Below, piece after piece: positions 7,862 through 16,592 of a stretch of DNA of 64,000 nt. The DNA is from Pseudomonas peli (GTDB lineage: Bacteria > Pseudomonadota > Gammaproteobacteria > Pseudomonadales > Pseudomonadaceae). Both the position numbers and the translations under genes were made by a program. The stretch's first letter is position 1. Each line of letters begins with the position of its first letter. The DNA lies in NCBI RefSeq assembly GCF_900099645.1, contig NZ_FMTL01000001.1, positions 496,001 to 560,000 on the forward strand, written 5' to 3'. A model generated the notes under the pieces. It saw only the letters and a list, made by a program, of their open reading frames with translations, was not told the DNA's origin and did no database searches.

Positions 7862-9174
7862 CCGCGCGGCTCTGGCTGGGTAGGCGACTCACCTTCAGGC
7901 GCTTGCACGGCACTGGTGTCATGCATCTGCTCTTGCACCACCTGCTCATCGACGCGAGGATCAAGTGCCGCCGTCAACGGCGAACTGATGGTACTGTCAG
8001 GCATAGGAATGTGGTGCAGCGGCGCATCGTCGACCTGATGCAGATGGGTGACGCGCTCCGGACGGATACGCAGCACCAGAATCAGTGCGCAGCCGCAGAC
8101 GAAGGCATACAGCATGTTCGCGCCGAGAAAGCGCATCAGCACGCCCGCCAGCAACGGTCCGATACTGGCGCCGACACCGAAGGTCACCAGCAGCATGGCC
8201 GTCAGTGATACCCGCCGCTCGGCTTCAACATGGTCATTGGCCAGGGCCACCGCCAGCGGGTAGAGGCTGAATTGCAAGGCACACACCGCAAAACCGCCGG
8301 CAAACAACAGCGGCAAACTGGCCTGCGGCAGAATCGCCAGAGGCAGCGCAGCCAGCGCCAGCAACGCGGCACAGCCACGGATCAGCTGCACGCGGTCATG
8401 CCGATCAGACAACCAGCCCAACGGCCACTGCACCACCAGGCCAGCGATGATGCAGCAACCCATAAACAGACCGATCTGCTCAGTGGACAAACCCATGCGC
8501 GTGCCATAAAGCGGCGCCAGGCCGTAGAACGAACCAATCAGCAGCCCCGCGACCACAATGGTGGTCAGCGACAACGGCACACGGTCGATAAAGAAGCGCA
8601 TCTCCAGCGGGGCTGGATGCAAGGGTGCAGGGTGCAGCTTGCGGGTCAAGGCCACCGGCACCAGGCACAGGGCAAAGCACAATGCCACCAACATCAGCAG
8701 CTCAAGACCGAGCGTCGGGTGTACCACCAACACCAGCTGGCCGAGAATCAAGCCGAGGTAGGAAGCCCCCATATAACCGGCAAACACCTGACCACGCTGG
8801 CTGGTTTCCGCCTGCTCATTGAGCCAGCTCTCGATCACCATGTACTGGCACATCATGCCCAGGCCGACCAGCATCCGCAGTAGCAACCAGCTGGGTAACC
8901 AGTCGCTCAAGCCATGCCCGAGAACCGCAGCGGTGACCACACCGGCGCAGGCGACATAGGCGCGGATATGACCCACCCGAGCAATCAGACGGTGGCCAAT
9001 CTTGCCGCCCAGCACCAGCCCCAGGTAATTGGCCGCCATAAGCGCACCGACCCAGAGTCCATCGGCCGTTTCCGCCAACCGCAACGCCAGGTAAGTGCTC
9101 AACAAACCCGAGCCCAATAGCATCAACAGGGTGGCGAAATACAGTGAACTAAATGACTTGAGGATCACAGACAT
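7858..9174 (-). CDS. MFS transporter, 12 transmembrane helices (YcaD-like group)
   Basis: The 438-residue inner-membrane protein has around 12 hydrophobic segments in the first 395 residues, including a loop-2/3 GGKIGHRLIARVG motif and the second-half equivalent GWLSDRHDRVQLIRG, which mark the major facilitator superfamily. A polar, acidic C-terminal tail of about 55 residues with several histidines is an extension beyond the usual fold and would lie in the cytoplasm. The substrate cannot be told from sequence. The stop overlaps the next gene's ATG by 4 nt, so this is the first gene of a three-gene coupled unit with two glycosyltransferase-family genes. Confidence 0.88.
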   Translation of the reverse strand: MSVILKSFSSLYFATLLMLLGSGLLSTYLALRLAETADGLWVGALMAANYLGLVLGGKIGHRLIARVGHIRAYVACAGVVTAAVLGHGLSDWLPSWLLLRMLVGLGMMCQYMVIESWLNEQAETSQRGQVFAGYMGASYLGLILGQLVLVVHPTLGLELLMLVALCFALCLVPVALTRKLHPAPLHPAPLEMRFFIDRVPLSLTTIVVAGLLIGSFYGLAPLYGTRMGLSTEQIGLFMGCCIIAGLVVQWPLGWLSDRHDRVQLIRGCAALLALAALPLAILPQASLPLLFAGGFAVCALQFSLYPLAVALANDHVEAERRVSLTAMLLVTFGVGASIGPLLAGVLMRFLGANMLYAFVCGCALILVLRIRPERVTHLHQVDDAPLHHIPMPDSTISSPLTAALDPRVDEQVVQEQMHDTSAVQAPEGESPTQPEPRG

Positions 9175-9228
9175 GGGGCGGCTGGTGTCTCCATAAAAGC
9201 CGCCGAAACCCTGCTCGGCGGTCAGACT

Positions 9229-10572
9229 CTAGGCATGGGACGCCAGTACGCGGCGCTCCCACGGGGTAATTTCATCAAAGAAACTGGTGAGTTCCAGCGT
9301 CTTGCTGGCGATGTAGCCTTCGATGAACTCGGCACCAAACAGTTCCTGCGCCAGTGCACTGCGCTTGAGACGCTCGATCGCGGCATGCATGGTACAGGGT
9401 AGCGCCAATTCGTCCGGGACCTCGAACTCACCCTGGATCGGCGCACTGGGCTGCAGCTGCTGTTCAATCCCATACAAACCCGCCGCAAGGCTCGCCGCCA
9501 GCGCCAGATAAGGATTGGCATCGGCGCCCGGCAAGCGGTTTTCCACCCGCCGCGCCACTGGCGCACTGGCCGGAATGCGCAGGCCTGCGGCGCGATTATC
9601 CTCCGACCAGCAGGCATTGTTCGGCGATGCATAAGGATGACAAAGGCGCTGATAGGAATTTACATGCGGGGCAAACAGCAGAGTGAAATCAGCCATAGCG
9701 GCCTGCTGACCGGCAATAAATTGATAGAACGCCGGCGTTGCCTGGCCATCGGCCGCGCTGAAGATATTCTGCCCACTGCCCTGCTCCACCACATTCTGAT
9801 GAATATGCATTGAGCTGCCCGGGGTATGCGCCAGCGGCTTGGCCATGCACACCACAGCAAGGCCATGCTTGAGTGCGACCTCCTTGAGCAGGTGCTTGAA
9901 CAGAAAAGTCTGATCCGCTAGCAGCAGCGGATCGCCGTGCAGCAGGTTGATCTCAAACTGGCTGACGCCCATCTCGTGCATAAAGGTATCGCGCGGCAAC
10001 CCTAGCGCCGCCATGCACTGATAAACCTCACGGAAGAACGGACGCAGGCCGTTGTTGGAACTCACACCGAAGGCCGAGCCGCCGTCTTCACGCCGGCCAT
10101 CGAGCCCGAGCGGCGGCTGAAATGGCTGCAGCGGATCGGCATTGCGGGCAAACACGAAAAACTCCAGCTCGGTCGCCACCACCGGCTGCCAACCATGACT
10201 GGCGTAACGCGCAATTACCTGCTTAAGCAGGCCGCGGGTCGACAACCCGGAACTGCGTCCATCCAGTTCATCAGCATCACAGATGGCCAGTGCGCGCGGC
10301 GTTTCACTCCAGGGCAGCCGATGAATCTGTGTCGGTTCTGCATTCAAGGCCAGGTCACCGTCATCACTGCCGTAATAACACGGCGCCGGATAGCCACCCA
10401 TGATGCATTGCAGCAATACCCCGCGCGCCAACTGCAAGCGCCGTCCCTCCAGAAAACCCTCAGCCGTCATCACCTTGCCGCGCGGCACACCGTTGAGATC
10501 AGGCGTTACACATTCAACTTCATCAACACCACGCAGCAACTCAGCCAGGGCGGTGCGGTCGAGGGTACTCAT
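9229..10572 (-). CDS. Glutamine synthetase-family enzyme (gamma-glutamylpolyamine synthetase-like)
   Basis: The protein has the N-terminal beta-grasp of type I glutamine synthetase (DLNGVPRGKVMTAEGF) and the catalytic domain with ATELEFFVF, the HEMGVSQFEINL metal-ligand block, PGSSMHIHQN and the RRVENRLPGADANPYLA block. At 447 residues it is shorter than the nitrogen-assimilating GlnA and lacks the adenylylation-loop sequence. It therefore fits the PuuA/Spu-type ligases that gamma-glutamylate polyamines or other amines in catabolism. An AAGGA lies 9 nt before the ATG. No other polyamine gene is nearby, so the substrate is inferred only from the family. Confidence 0.82.
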   Translation of the reverse strand: MSTLDRTALAELLRGVDEVECVTPDLNGVPRGKVMTAEGFLEGRRLQLARGVLLQCIMGGYPAPCYYGSDDGDLALNAEPTQIHRLPWSETPRALAICDADELDGRSSGLSTRGLLKQVIARYASHGWQPVVATELEFFVFARNADPLQPFQPPLGLDGRREDGGSAFGVSSNNGLRPFFREVYQCMAALGLPRDTFMHEMGVSQFEINLLHGDPLLLADQTFLFKHLLKEVALKHGLAVVCMAKPLAHTPGSSMHIHQNVVEQGSGQNIFSAADGQATPAFYQFIAGQQAAMADFTLLFAPHVNSYQRLCHPYASPNNACWSEDNRAAGLRIPASAPVARRVENRLPGADANPYLALAASLAAGLYGIEQQLQPSAPIQGEFEVPDELALPCTMHAAIERLKRSALAQELFGAEFIEGYIASKTLELTSFFDEITPWERRVLASHA

Positions 10573-10916
10573 TTGCTGTTGTCCTTATTGATGCAAAAGG
10601 CCGCAGTTGCACGGCGAGGCGCACAAAATACGCACCAGGCGTTCGATATTTCAAGCAAAGCCACACCCGATACCTGACGCGCAAGCTACGCAGTCAAATA
10701 TATCGACTAATTAGATATTAATGATCATGCACAATCGCTCCAAAAACCATCGTATAGACACTCAAAAATAAATATAACTACATGATAAATAAACTATTAA
10801 TTCAACTATCGATGCCGTCGATGATTACCATGCCCAGCCTGCACTTCTTCATCAAATTTTCATCCGTATGATTGGCTCCGTACTCACTTACAACCGCCCT
10901 TACGAGGAGCCTGAAC
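10573..10916. other. AT-rich intergenic region without a recognised gene
   Basis: This 344-base gap between the divergent glutamine-synthetase-like gene and the repeat-protein gene is clearly AT-rich from about 10690 to 10800 (runs such as AAAATAAATATAACTAC), unlike the rest of the window. I found no coding frame or strong hairpin. It probably holds both promoters. The composition may also attract nucleoid-silencing proteins (inference). Confidence 0.6.
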
Positions 10917-11390
10917 ATGAAAAAGCAAATTCTCACCGCCCTGATCCTGAGCAGCCTGTCCATCAGCGCCTTTGCCCTGCCACAGAACAACCCGCAGCCA
11001 CTGCTGGGTGAAAAGCAGGACAGCAGCGTGAAGACCCTGATGGGTTTTGGTAGCAACCTGCAAACTGAAGGCAGCGCTGATCGTACCTATAAGCCCCAAA
11101 TGGAGCACATGCAGTTAGCGGAAAGCAGTGCCGACCGAACCCACAAACCGCAGATGGAACACCTTCGTATCGCCGAAAGTAGTGCTGACCGCACTTATAA
11201 GCCCCAAATGGAGCACATACAGGTAGCGGAAAGCAGTGCCGACCGAACCCACAAACCGCAGATGGGAAACCTTCGTGTCGCCGAAAGTAGTGCTGACCGC
11301 ACTTATAAGCCCCAAATGGAGCACATGCAGGTAGCGGAAAGCAGTGCCGACCGCACATACAAACCGCAAACCCCGGGGAAAACTGCCTAA
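10917..11390 (+). CDS. Secreted protein with five to six 18-residue tandem repeats, function unknown
   Basis: The 157-residue product starts with a clear signal peptide (MKKQILTALILSSLSISAFA, cleaved near A20-L21). A 30-residue linker follows, then five complete copies of an 18-residue unit, SADRT(Y/H)KPQM..(hydrophobic)..(hydrophobic)AES, from residue 53, and a shortened sixth copy ending in QTPGKTA. GAGGAG stands 7 nt before the ATG at 10917. There are no cysteines and no known enzymatic motif. Similar short secreted repeat proteins rich in AE(S/G)xxDRT occur in Pseudomonas, as I recall, with no assigned role. A terminator follows directly. The upstream region is AT-rich. Confidence 0.85.
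   Translation: MKKQILTALILSSLSISAFALPQNNPQPLLGEKQDSSVKTLMGFGSNLQTEGSADRTYKPQMEHMQLAESSADRTHKPQMEHLRIAESSADRTYKPQMEHIQVAESSADRTHKPQMGNLRVAESSADRTYKPQMEHMQVAESSADRTYKPQTPGKTA
11073..11369 (+). repeat. 54-bp coding tandem repeat with 108-bp higher-order period
   Basis: Repeat units start at 11073, 11127, 11181, 11235, 11289 and 11343. Units 2 and 4 share AGTGCCGACCGAACCCAC almost base for base, and units 3 and 5 share AGTGCTGACCGCACTTATAA. The array therefore looks like duplication of a two-unit 108-bp block, which points to recent expansion. Confidence 0.9.
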
Positions 11391-11426
11391 TTAAGCAGTC
11401 GTATCAGCTAACCTTCTGACGCTTCT

Positions 11427-11457
11427 CGCATAAAGCACCCAATGGGTGCTTTATGCG
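11427..11457. terminator. Hairpin terminator between convergent genes
   Basis: A perfect 14-bp stem (CGCATAAAGCACCC and its complement) has an AAT loop and a following TTT. It ends the repeat-protein transcript. The stop codon of the opposing yceH gene lies inside the right arm, so it can serve both. Confidence 0.8.
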
Positions 11458-12113
11458 TTTAGGGGCGACTCCAACTGCGCCAAGCGCTCTTCCAGCGCCG
11501 CAATCCGCGCCTCCAAAGCTTCCAGGCGCTCATCCTGCTGACCGCCCGCCGTCGCGCGCTGCGGCTCACCGGCTCTGGCTGCCAATACCGCCTGCAAATC
11601 CGTTGGGTCACCCAGCACATGCATATAACGGTCTTCACGCTGCCCCGACTGGCGTGGCAACAGGCAGGCCAGTTCGCGGCTGATCAGGCGCTCAAGGTGA
11701 TGCTGCACCTGCTCGACATCATCAAAATCATGCATGCGGCTGCTGCGGGTCAGCAGCTCGTTGATAGTCTGCGGGCCACGCAGCAGCAACAGACCGATCA
11801 GCACCACCTGCGCCGCCACCAGTTCCAGCGCTTTGTCGGCGCGATGCTCCCAGCGATCCGCCCGGCTGCCCATTACCAGGCGCGCCATTTCTCGCCCCTC
11901 CAGGCTGCGCAGAGCCTGGCCGACCTGGCCGGCAGTAAGGTTGAGCACCGGCTCACGGCTGGTTTTCTGATTGCAGGCCAGCACCAGGGCATTCAGCGTC
12001 AGGGGATAGGCTTCGGGGGTGGTCAGCTGCTTTTCGATCAAGCAACCCAGTACCCGCGCTTCGACGATCGTCAGGGTTTCAACCGCCATAGCGTTCGCAT
12101 CTTCGTTGGACAT
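11451..12113 (-). CDS. yceH: YceH/DUF480 family protein
   Basis: The protein matches the DUF480 family: two winged-helix-like domains, with the conserved N-terminal block [20 protein letters not shown], then [20 protein letters not shown], and [20 protein letters not shown] in the second domain. A coiled-coil tail ([19 protein letters not shown]) closes the protein. The start is ATG 12113, with GAGG 5 nt upstream, giving 220 residues. An ATG at 12134 has no good ribosome binding site. The molecular role of the family is unknown. It may bind DNA, judging from the fold. Confidence 0.88.
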   Translation of the reverse strand: MSNEDANAMAVETLTIVEARVLGCLIEKQLTTPEAYPLTLNALVLACNQKTSREPVLNLTAGQVGQALRSLEGREMARLVMGSRADRWEHRADKALELVAAQVVLIGLLLLRGPQTINELLTRSSRMHDFDDVEQVQHHLERLISRELACLLPRQSGQREDRYMHVLGDPTDLQAVLAARAGEPQRATAGGQQDERLEALEARIAALEERLAQLESPLNA

Positions 12114-12385
12114 AACCACCTCATGGCCTCGCAAAGGCCCTAGCCTAGCCCGCCTGACGACCGGTTGATAGGCATGACTGCCGCTGGGCGGGGCGGCACT
12201 GCGCCAGCGCGTAACAGCGGGTCACTGTGGTAGAGTCGCGCGCTATTTTTCAGCGTGGCCTTGTTTCATCCCCCGCGAAAAGCCTCATAACGCGCACTGC
12301 AGCCATGCATCCAGCCCCGGCGCCCCGAGCCCGGCAGGCAATAAAAAGAGATCGCAGGCCTGCCCGCCAAGTAGAGATGCATGTC

Positions 12386-13606
12386 ATGACCACTGCCCAA
12401 CATCCGCTTATCCAACTGCTCAACCGCACCAGCCTGGTGCTGCAAATTGCTATCGGCCTGGTGGCTGGTATCGCCCTGGCGCTGTTTCTGCCTGAAGCCG
12501 CGGCAAGCGTCAGCTTCCTCGGTACGGTGTTTGTCTCGGCGCTGAAGGCCGTGGCTCCGGTGCTGGTATTCGTACTGGTGGCGGCGTCGATTGCCAACCA
12601 TCAGCACGGCCAGCAGACCCATATCAAACCGATTCTGCTGCTGTACCTGATCGGCACCTTCAGCGCCGCGCTGATTGCAGTAGCCGCCAGCTTTGCCTTC
12701 CCGTCCAGCCTGACCCTGGTGAGCAACAGCGCTGAACTGTCGCCACCCGGCGGCATCAGCGAAGTGCTGAAGACCCTACTGCTGAATGTGGTGGATAACC
12801 CGGTCAACGCCCTGCTAAAAGGCAACTTTATAGGCATCCTGGCCTGGGCCATTGCCCTGGGTTTTGCCTTCCGTCACGCCAGCCCGAGCAGCAAGCAAAT
12901 GCTCGCTGACCTTTCTGACGCAGTTACCAGCATCGTCAAACTGGTGATTCGCCTGGCGCCACTGGGGGTTTTCGGCCTGGTTGCGGCCACCCTGGCTGAA
13001 TCAGGCATGTCTGCTCTGCTCGATTACCTGCACCTGCTGTTGGTACTGGTGGGCTGCATGCTGTTTGTCGCCCTGGTGACCAACCCGGCGATTGTCTATT
13101 TCAAGACCCGCCGCAACCCCTACCCGCTGGTGCTGACTTGCCTGCGCGAAAGCGGCCTGACGGCGTTCTTTACCCGCAGTTCGGCGGCCAACATTCCGGT
13201 CAACCTGCAGCTCTGCCAGCGTCTGGGCCTGCATGAGGAAACCTACTCGGTGTCGATCCCACTGGGCGCGACCATCAACATGGCCGGTGCCGCCATCACC
13301 ATCAGCGTTCTGACCCTGGCCGCCGTAAACACCCTGGGCGTTGCCGTGGACCTGCCTACCGCGCTGCTGCTCAGCGTGCTGGCCTCGATCTGCGCCTGTG
13401 GAGCCTCAGGGGTTGCCGGCGGTTCGCTGCTGCTGATCCCGCTGGCTTGCAGCCTGTTCGGCATCCCCAATGATGTGGCCATGCAGGTGGTTGCCGTCGG
13501 CTTTATCATCGGCATCGTGCAGGACTCTGCAGAAACCGCGCTGAACTCCTCCACCGACGTGCTGTTCACCGCCGCCGCCTGCCAAGCTGAGCAACAACGC
13601 AGCTAA
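12386..13606 (+). CDS. sstT: Sodium:serine/threonine symporter SstT
   Basis: This DAACS-family inner-membrane carrier takes up serine and threonine with sodium. It has about eight or nine hydrophobic segments, starting [20 protein letters not shown], with the serine-rich reentrant segment [13 protein letters not shown], the [13 protein letters not shown] motif and the C-terminal [20 protein letters not shown] block that bind substrate and sodium. The start is most likely ATG 12386 ([10 protein letters not shown]), with ATG 12377 as an alternative. Both lack a strong ribosome binding site. At about 406 residues it has normal length. It is followed by a strong terminator. Confidence 0.92.
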   Translation: MTTAQHPLIQLLNRTSLVLQIAIGLVAGIALALFLPEAAASVSFLGTVFVSALKAVAPVLVFVLVAASIANHQHGQQTHIKPILLLYLIGTFSAALIAVAASFAFPSSLTLVSNSAELSPPGGISEVLKTLLLNVVDNPVNALLKGNFIGILAWAIALGFAFRHASPSSKQMLADLSDAVTSIVKLVIRLAPLGVFGLVAATLAESGMSALLDYLHLLLVLVGCMLFVALVTNPAIVYFKTRRNPYPLVLTCLRESGLTAFFTRSSAANIPVNLQLCQRLGLHEETYSVSIPLGATINMAGAAITISVLTLAAVNTLGVAVDLPTALLLSVLASICACGASGVAGGSLLLIPLACSLFGIPNDVAMQVVAVGFIIGIVQDSAETALNSSTDVLFTAAACQAEQQRS

Positions 13607-13623
13607 ACGCTGGCCGAAACAAC

Positions 13624-13653
13624 AAAAGGCTTACCCACGGGTAAGCCTTTTTT
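13624..13653 (+). terminator. Rho-independent terminator of sstT
   Basis: The stem AAAAGGCTTACC / GGTAAGCCTTTT has a four-base CACG loop and a run of T. It starts 17 nt after the sstT stop. Confidence 0.9.
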
Positions 13654-13803
13654 ATGCACGCCATTCAGGGTTCAACGCAACGCAGCGTGAATCAGCGCTC
13701 CAGGCAGCTTTTATTACTCAACCGATAAACGTCGCACGCCCAGCGTTTGAATAACCGAACGATTCCGGTAGGCTTTGCCGCTTCTTTATAAGGAGTAATT
13801 CCC

Positions 13804-14085
13804 ATGGCCCGCGCCACTGCCCGTCACATTCTGGTTGCCAGCGAAGACAAGTGCAACGAACTGAAAGCCGCAATCGAAGGCGGTGCCGACTTCGCCCAAG
13901 TCGCCAAAGACAACTCCAGCTGCCCGTCCAGCCGCAGCGGCGGTGACCTTGGCTCGTTCGGCCCAGGCCAGATGGTCAAGGAATTCGACACCGTAGTATT
14001 CAGCGCACCAATCAACGTGGTGCAAGGCCCGGTGAAGACCCAGTTCGGTTATCACCTGCTGGAAGTGACCAGCCGCCAGGACTGA
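13804..14085 (+). CDS. ppiC: Parvulin-type peptidyl-prolyl isomerase PpiC
   Basis: This 93-residue single-domain parvulin catalyses proline cis-trans isomerisation in the cytoplasm. The parvulin signatures are all present: ARHILVASEDKC, FAQVAKDNSSCPSS, GGDLGSFGPGQMV, and the closing TQFGYHLLEV. There is no signal peptide or chaperone domain, which matches E. coli PpiC (Par10) rather than SurA or PpiD. AAGGAG stands well placed before the ATG. It is flanked by the sstT terminator and a small hypothetical gene, and appears to be its own unit. Confidence 0.95.
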   Translation: MARATARHILVASEDKCNELKAAIEGGADFAQVAKDNSSCPSSRSGGDLGSFGPGQMVKEFDTVVFSAPINVVQGPVKTQFGYHLLEVTSRQD

Positions 14086-14234
14086 TCCTGCCTCTTCGCT
14101 GGGCCGCTAGGCCCGGCGAATCCTATTTGGCGCAGCGCCCATCGGGCACCACGCCACTGACCAACAGTCCAGAACCTCGGGCAATAGCCAGGTATACTCG
14201 CCGGCCTTTTCTTCTCGCACCCGCGGACCTCGCC

Positions 14235-14486
14235 ATGACCCAGATTCCAGCAGCTGAACCCACCCTCGCCGTTCAGCCTGCCGACAGCGCCGCGCCGTCC
14301 ACCAGCGAGAGCAACGCCACCAACGCGGTCAAAGCCAGCGGCTTTGCCTCGCTGTTCGGCGCCGCCAAAGCCGCTTCCGGCAAACAGGACGATCAGCCCT
14401 GGCACCAGAAGGGCAACAAGTCGAGCCATGAAAAGAAGATCGGCCCAGCGCCAAGTGGGACTCGCCGCGCCATGGGTAAACGTTAA
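14235..14486 (+). CDS. Small hypothetical protein, basic C-terminus
   Basis: The 83-residue product (start MTQIPAAEPTLAVQPADSAA) has a disordered Ala/Ser/Pro-rich N-terminal half, a short hydrophobic-aromatic patch (ASGFASLFGAAKAA) and a basic tail (HQKGNKSSHEKKIGP, ending RRAMGKR). I do not recognise a family. The ATG at 14235 is preferred over an in-frame TTG at 14127. The codon use is normal for the window, and the end overlaps the convergent EamA gene by 4 nt, which supports a real gene. Confidence 0.6.
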   Translation: MTQIPAAEPTLAVQPADSAAPSTSESNATNAVKASGFASLFGAAKAASGKQDDQPWHQKGNKSSHEKKIGPAPSGTRRAMGKR

Positions 14487-15367
14487 GTCCAACGCGCGCG
14501 CAAACGCTCCTGCAACCAACCGCCGCAAAAATTCAGCAGCAAACCGAGCATCACCAACAGCGCACCGACTAGCTGCAGGCTGCTCAGGCGCTCATCAAGC
14601 AGCAATGCCGATGAGGTCAGTCCGACCACTGGCACCAGCAGCGAGAACGGCGCCACCTGGCTGGCTGGGTAGCGCGACAGTAAGCGGCTCCACAGGCCAT
14701 AGCCCAGAATGGTCGCGCCGAATGCCAGGTAGACCAGCACCAGCAAGGTATCCAGGCTAAAGCCGCGCAGCGCAAACTCGATCACCTCGGGGCCTTCCAT
14801 CAGCCAGGACAGCGCAAAAAACGGCAGCGGCGGCACCAGGCTGCCCCACACCACCAGCCCCACCAGATTCACCTTACCCAACTTGCGCGTGACGATATTG
14901 CCCAGCGCCCACATGGCGGCAGCGCAAAGCGTTAGAAGAAAACCGGCCAGGGTCATCAGGCCATTACCCTGCGAGCCAATCAGCAGCAACCCACCGGCCG
15001 CCACCAGCAGGCCGAACAGGTTGGCCAGGCGAAAACGCTCACCCAGCAACAGCACAGCAAACAGCAGGGTAAACAGCGCCTGCGATTGCAGCACCAGCGA
15101 TGCCAGACCGGCCGGCATGCCAACGGACATAGCCGAGAACAAAAAGGCGAACTGCCCCAGCGAGATGGTCACGCCATAGGCCAGCAGCCAACGCAGCGGA
15201 ATCTGTGGGCGCTTGATAAACAGCACGGCAGGAAAGGCCGCCAGAAGAAAACGCAGGGCCCCCAGCAGCATCGGCGGCATCTCATGCAGGCCGATCTTGA
15301 TCACCACAAAATTCATGCCCCAGACGATGATCACCACCAGGGCCAGCAGTAAATCCTTGGGTTGCAT
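14483..15367 (-). CDS. EamA-family (DMT) exporter, amino-acid metabolite type
   Basis: The 294-residue inner-membrane protein has ten hydrophobic helices in two EamA repeats. The first begins LLLALVVIIVWGMNFVVIK and the second LLTLCAAAMWALGNIVTRK. A typical (L)LLGER motif closes helix 4. The sequence pattern resembles E. coli EamA (YdeD), an exporter of O-acetylserine and cysteine, but substrate assignment from sequence is unsafe. GGAG lies 5 nt before the ATG at 15367. The 3' end overlaps a small convergent gene by 4 nt, and the upstream gap contains a MITE-like element. Confidence 0.85.
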   Translation of the reverse strand: MQPKDLLLALVVIIVWGMNFVVIKIGLHEMPPMLLGALRFLLAAFPAVLFIKRPQIPLRWLLAYGVTISLGQFAFLFSAMSVGMPAGLASLVLQSQALFTLLFAVLLLGERFRLANLFGLLVAAGGLLLIGSQGNGLMTLAGFLLTLCAAAMWALGNIVTRKLGKVNLVGLVVWGSLVPPLPFFALSWLMEGPEVIEFALRGFSLDTLLVLVYLAFGATILGYGLWSRLLSRYPASQVAPFSLLVPVVGLTSSALLLDERLSSLQLVGALLVMLGLLLNFCGGWLQERLRARWT

Positions 15368-15528
15368 GGACGCTCCAGATTAATCAATCAGCGCTTATTA
15401 AAGCGGCCAGCAGCGCCATAACGCCCATACAGAAACCCGGCAAATAAGCCGTACAGCACAACACTGATCGGCAGATTGCTGCGCCACAGGTGCCGCCAGC
15501 GCCTCGAAGGGCTAGAATCGCACCCCTT

Positions 15529-15670
15529 AGAGCCTATTTACGATCTAGCGAGCTAGAGCCAGACAAGGCAAAAACAGCCGAGGAAGCGGAGTTTACGAGC
15601 TGTAAATGAGCATTCCGAGGCTGTTTTTAACGCAGGCTGGCCGACGCGCAGCAGATCGTAAACAGGTTCT
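15529..15670. mobile_element. MITE-like inverted-repeat element, copy 1 (142 bp)
   Basis: The ends AGAGCCTATTTACGATCT and AGATCGTAAACAGGTTCT are inverted copies, 16 of 18 matching. Inside, AAAAACAGCC and GGCTGTTTTT form a second inverted pair around a 41-base core at 15579-15619. The same core occurs at 29285-29325. It has no coding frame. It sits 31 nt before the YebC-like gene. Confidence 0.8.
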
Positions 15671-15701
15671 CACCCATTAACCCGCAACGACGAGATACTC
15701 C

Positions 15702-16403
15702 ATGGGCGCCCAGTGGAAAGCCAAACCTAAAGAAGCCGCGGCCAACGCCAGAGGCAAGATCTTCGGCCGCTTGGTCAAGGAAATCATGATCGCCGCCCGC
15801 AACGGCGCCGACCCGGACCTGAACCCCAAGCTGCGCCTGGCCATCCATCAAGCGAAAAAAGCCTCGATGCCCAAGGAAACCCTCGACCGGGCGATCAAGA
15901 AAGGCGCCGGCCTGCTGGGTGATACCGTGACCTTCCACTCCGCCACCTATGAGGGTTTCGCCCCGCATCAGGTGCCGGTGATCATCGAGTGCCTGACCGA
16001 CAACATCAACCGCACCGTGGCGGAAGTCCGCGTGCTGTTCCGCAAGGGCCAGATGGGCGCTTCCGGCTCGGTAACCTGGGATTTCGACCACGTGGGCATG
16101 ATCGAAGCCAGCACCGAGAACGATGCCGACCCGGAAATGGCCGCCATTGAAGCCGGCGCTCAGGATTTCGAGCCGGCCGATGAAGGCAACACCCTGTTTA
16201 TCACCGAGCCAACTGACCTGGATGCCGTGTGCCGCGCGCTGCCGGAGCAGGGTTTCAGCGTCAACTCGGCGAAAATCGGCTATATCTCAAAAAACCCGGT
16301 GAGCAGCCTGACGGCCGAGCAACTGGAAGAAGTCGAAGCCTTCCTCGAAGCCCTCGACGCGCACGATGACGTACAGAACGTCTACGTCGGGCTTTCCGGC
16401 TAA
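15702..16403 (+). CDS. YebC/PmpR-family protein (YeeN-like paralogue)
   Basis: YebC-family proteins were described as DNA-binding regulators and more recently as translation factors acting on stalled, proline-rich sequences. The protein has the three-domain YebC layout: a helical N-terminus with [20 protein letters not shown] and [20 protein letters not shown], then [19 protein letters not shown], and a C-terminal [11 protein letters not shown] segment. The start [19 protein letters not shown] replaces the AGHSKW of the main YebC group and fits the YeeN-like branch. No ruvC lies downstream, which also suggests a second paralogue. At 233 residues the length is typical. Confidence 0.9.
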   Translation: MGAQWKAKPKEAAANARGKIFGRLVKEIMIAARNGADPDLNPKLRLAIHQAKKASMPKETLDRAIKKGAGLLGDTVTFHSATYEGFAPHQVPVIIECLTDNINRTVAEVRVLFRKGQMGASGSVTWDFDHVGMIEASTENDADPEMAAIEAGAQDFEPADEGNTLFITEPTDLDAVCRALPEQGFSVNSAKIGYISKNPVSSLTAEQLEEVEAFLEALDAHDDVQNVYVGLSG

Positions 16404-16592
16404 ACAAAGACTGACCAGGCCCGCCGTGCAGGATACGCAGCGGGCCCACGAACGGCACCGTTCAGTGTGCGCAGTTCGTCGAATCGGTCGATTAACCACT
16501 GCCCGCGCCCCGCAAAGCGGGTAGAATCGCCGCCCGCCGCGCCACCAGCGCCCGGCGTGTACACAAGGACGTTGTCACACAGGAGTTTTACC

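Noticed and set aside
11073..11369. Evenly spaced repeats that might suggest a CRISPR array
   Set aside because: The 54-bp period is in frame, encodes an 18-residue unit, and there are no unique spacers.
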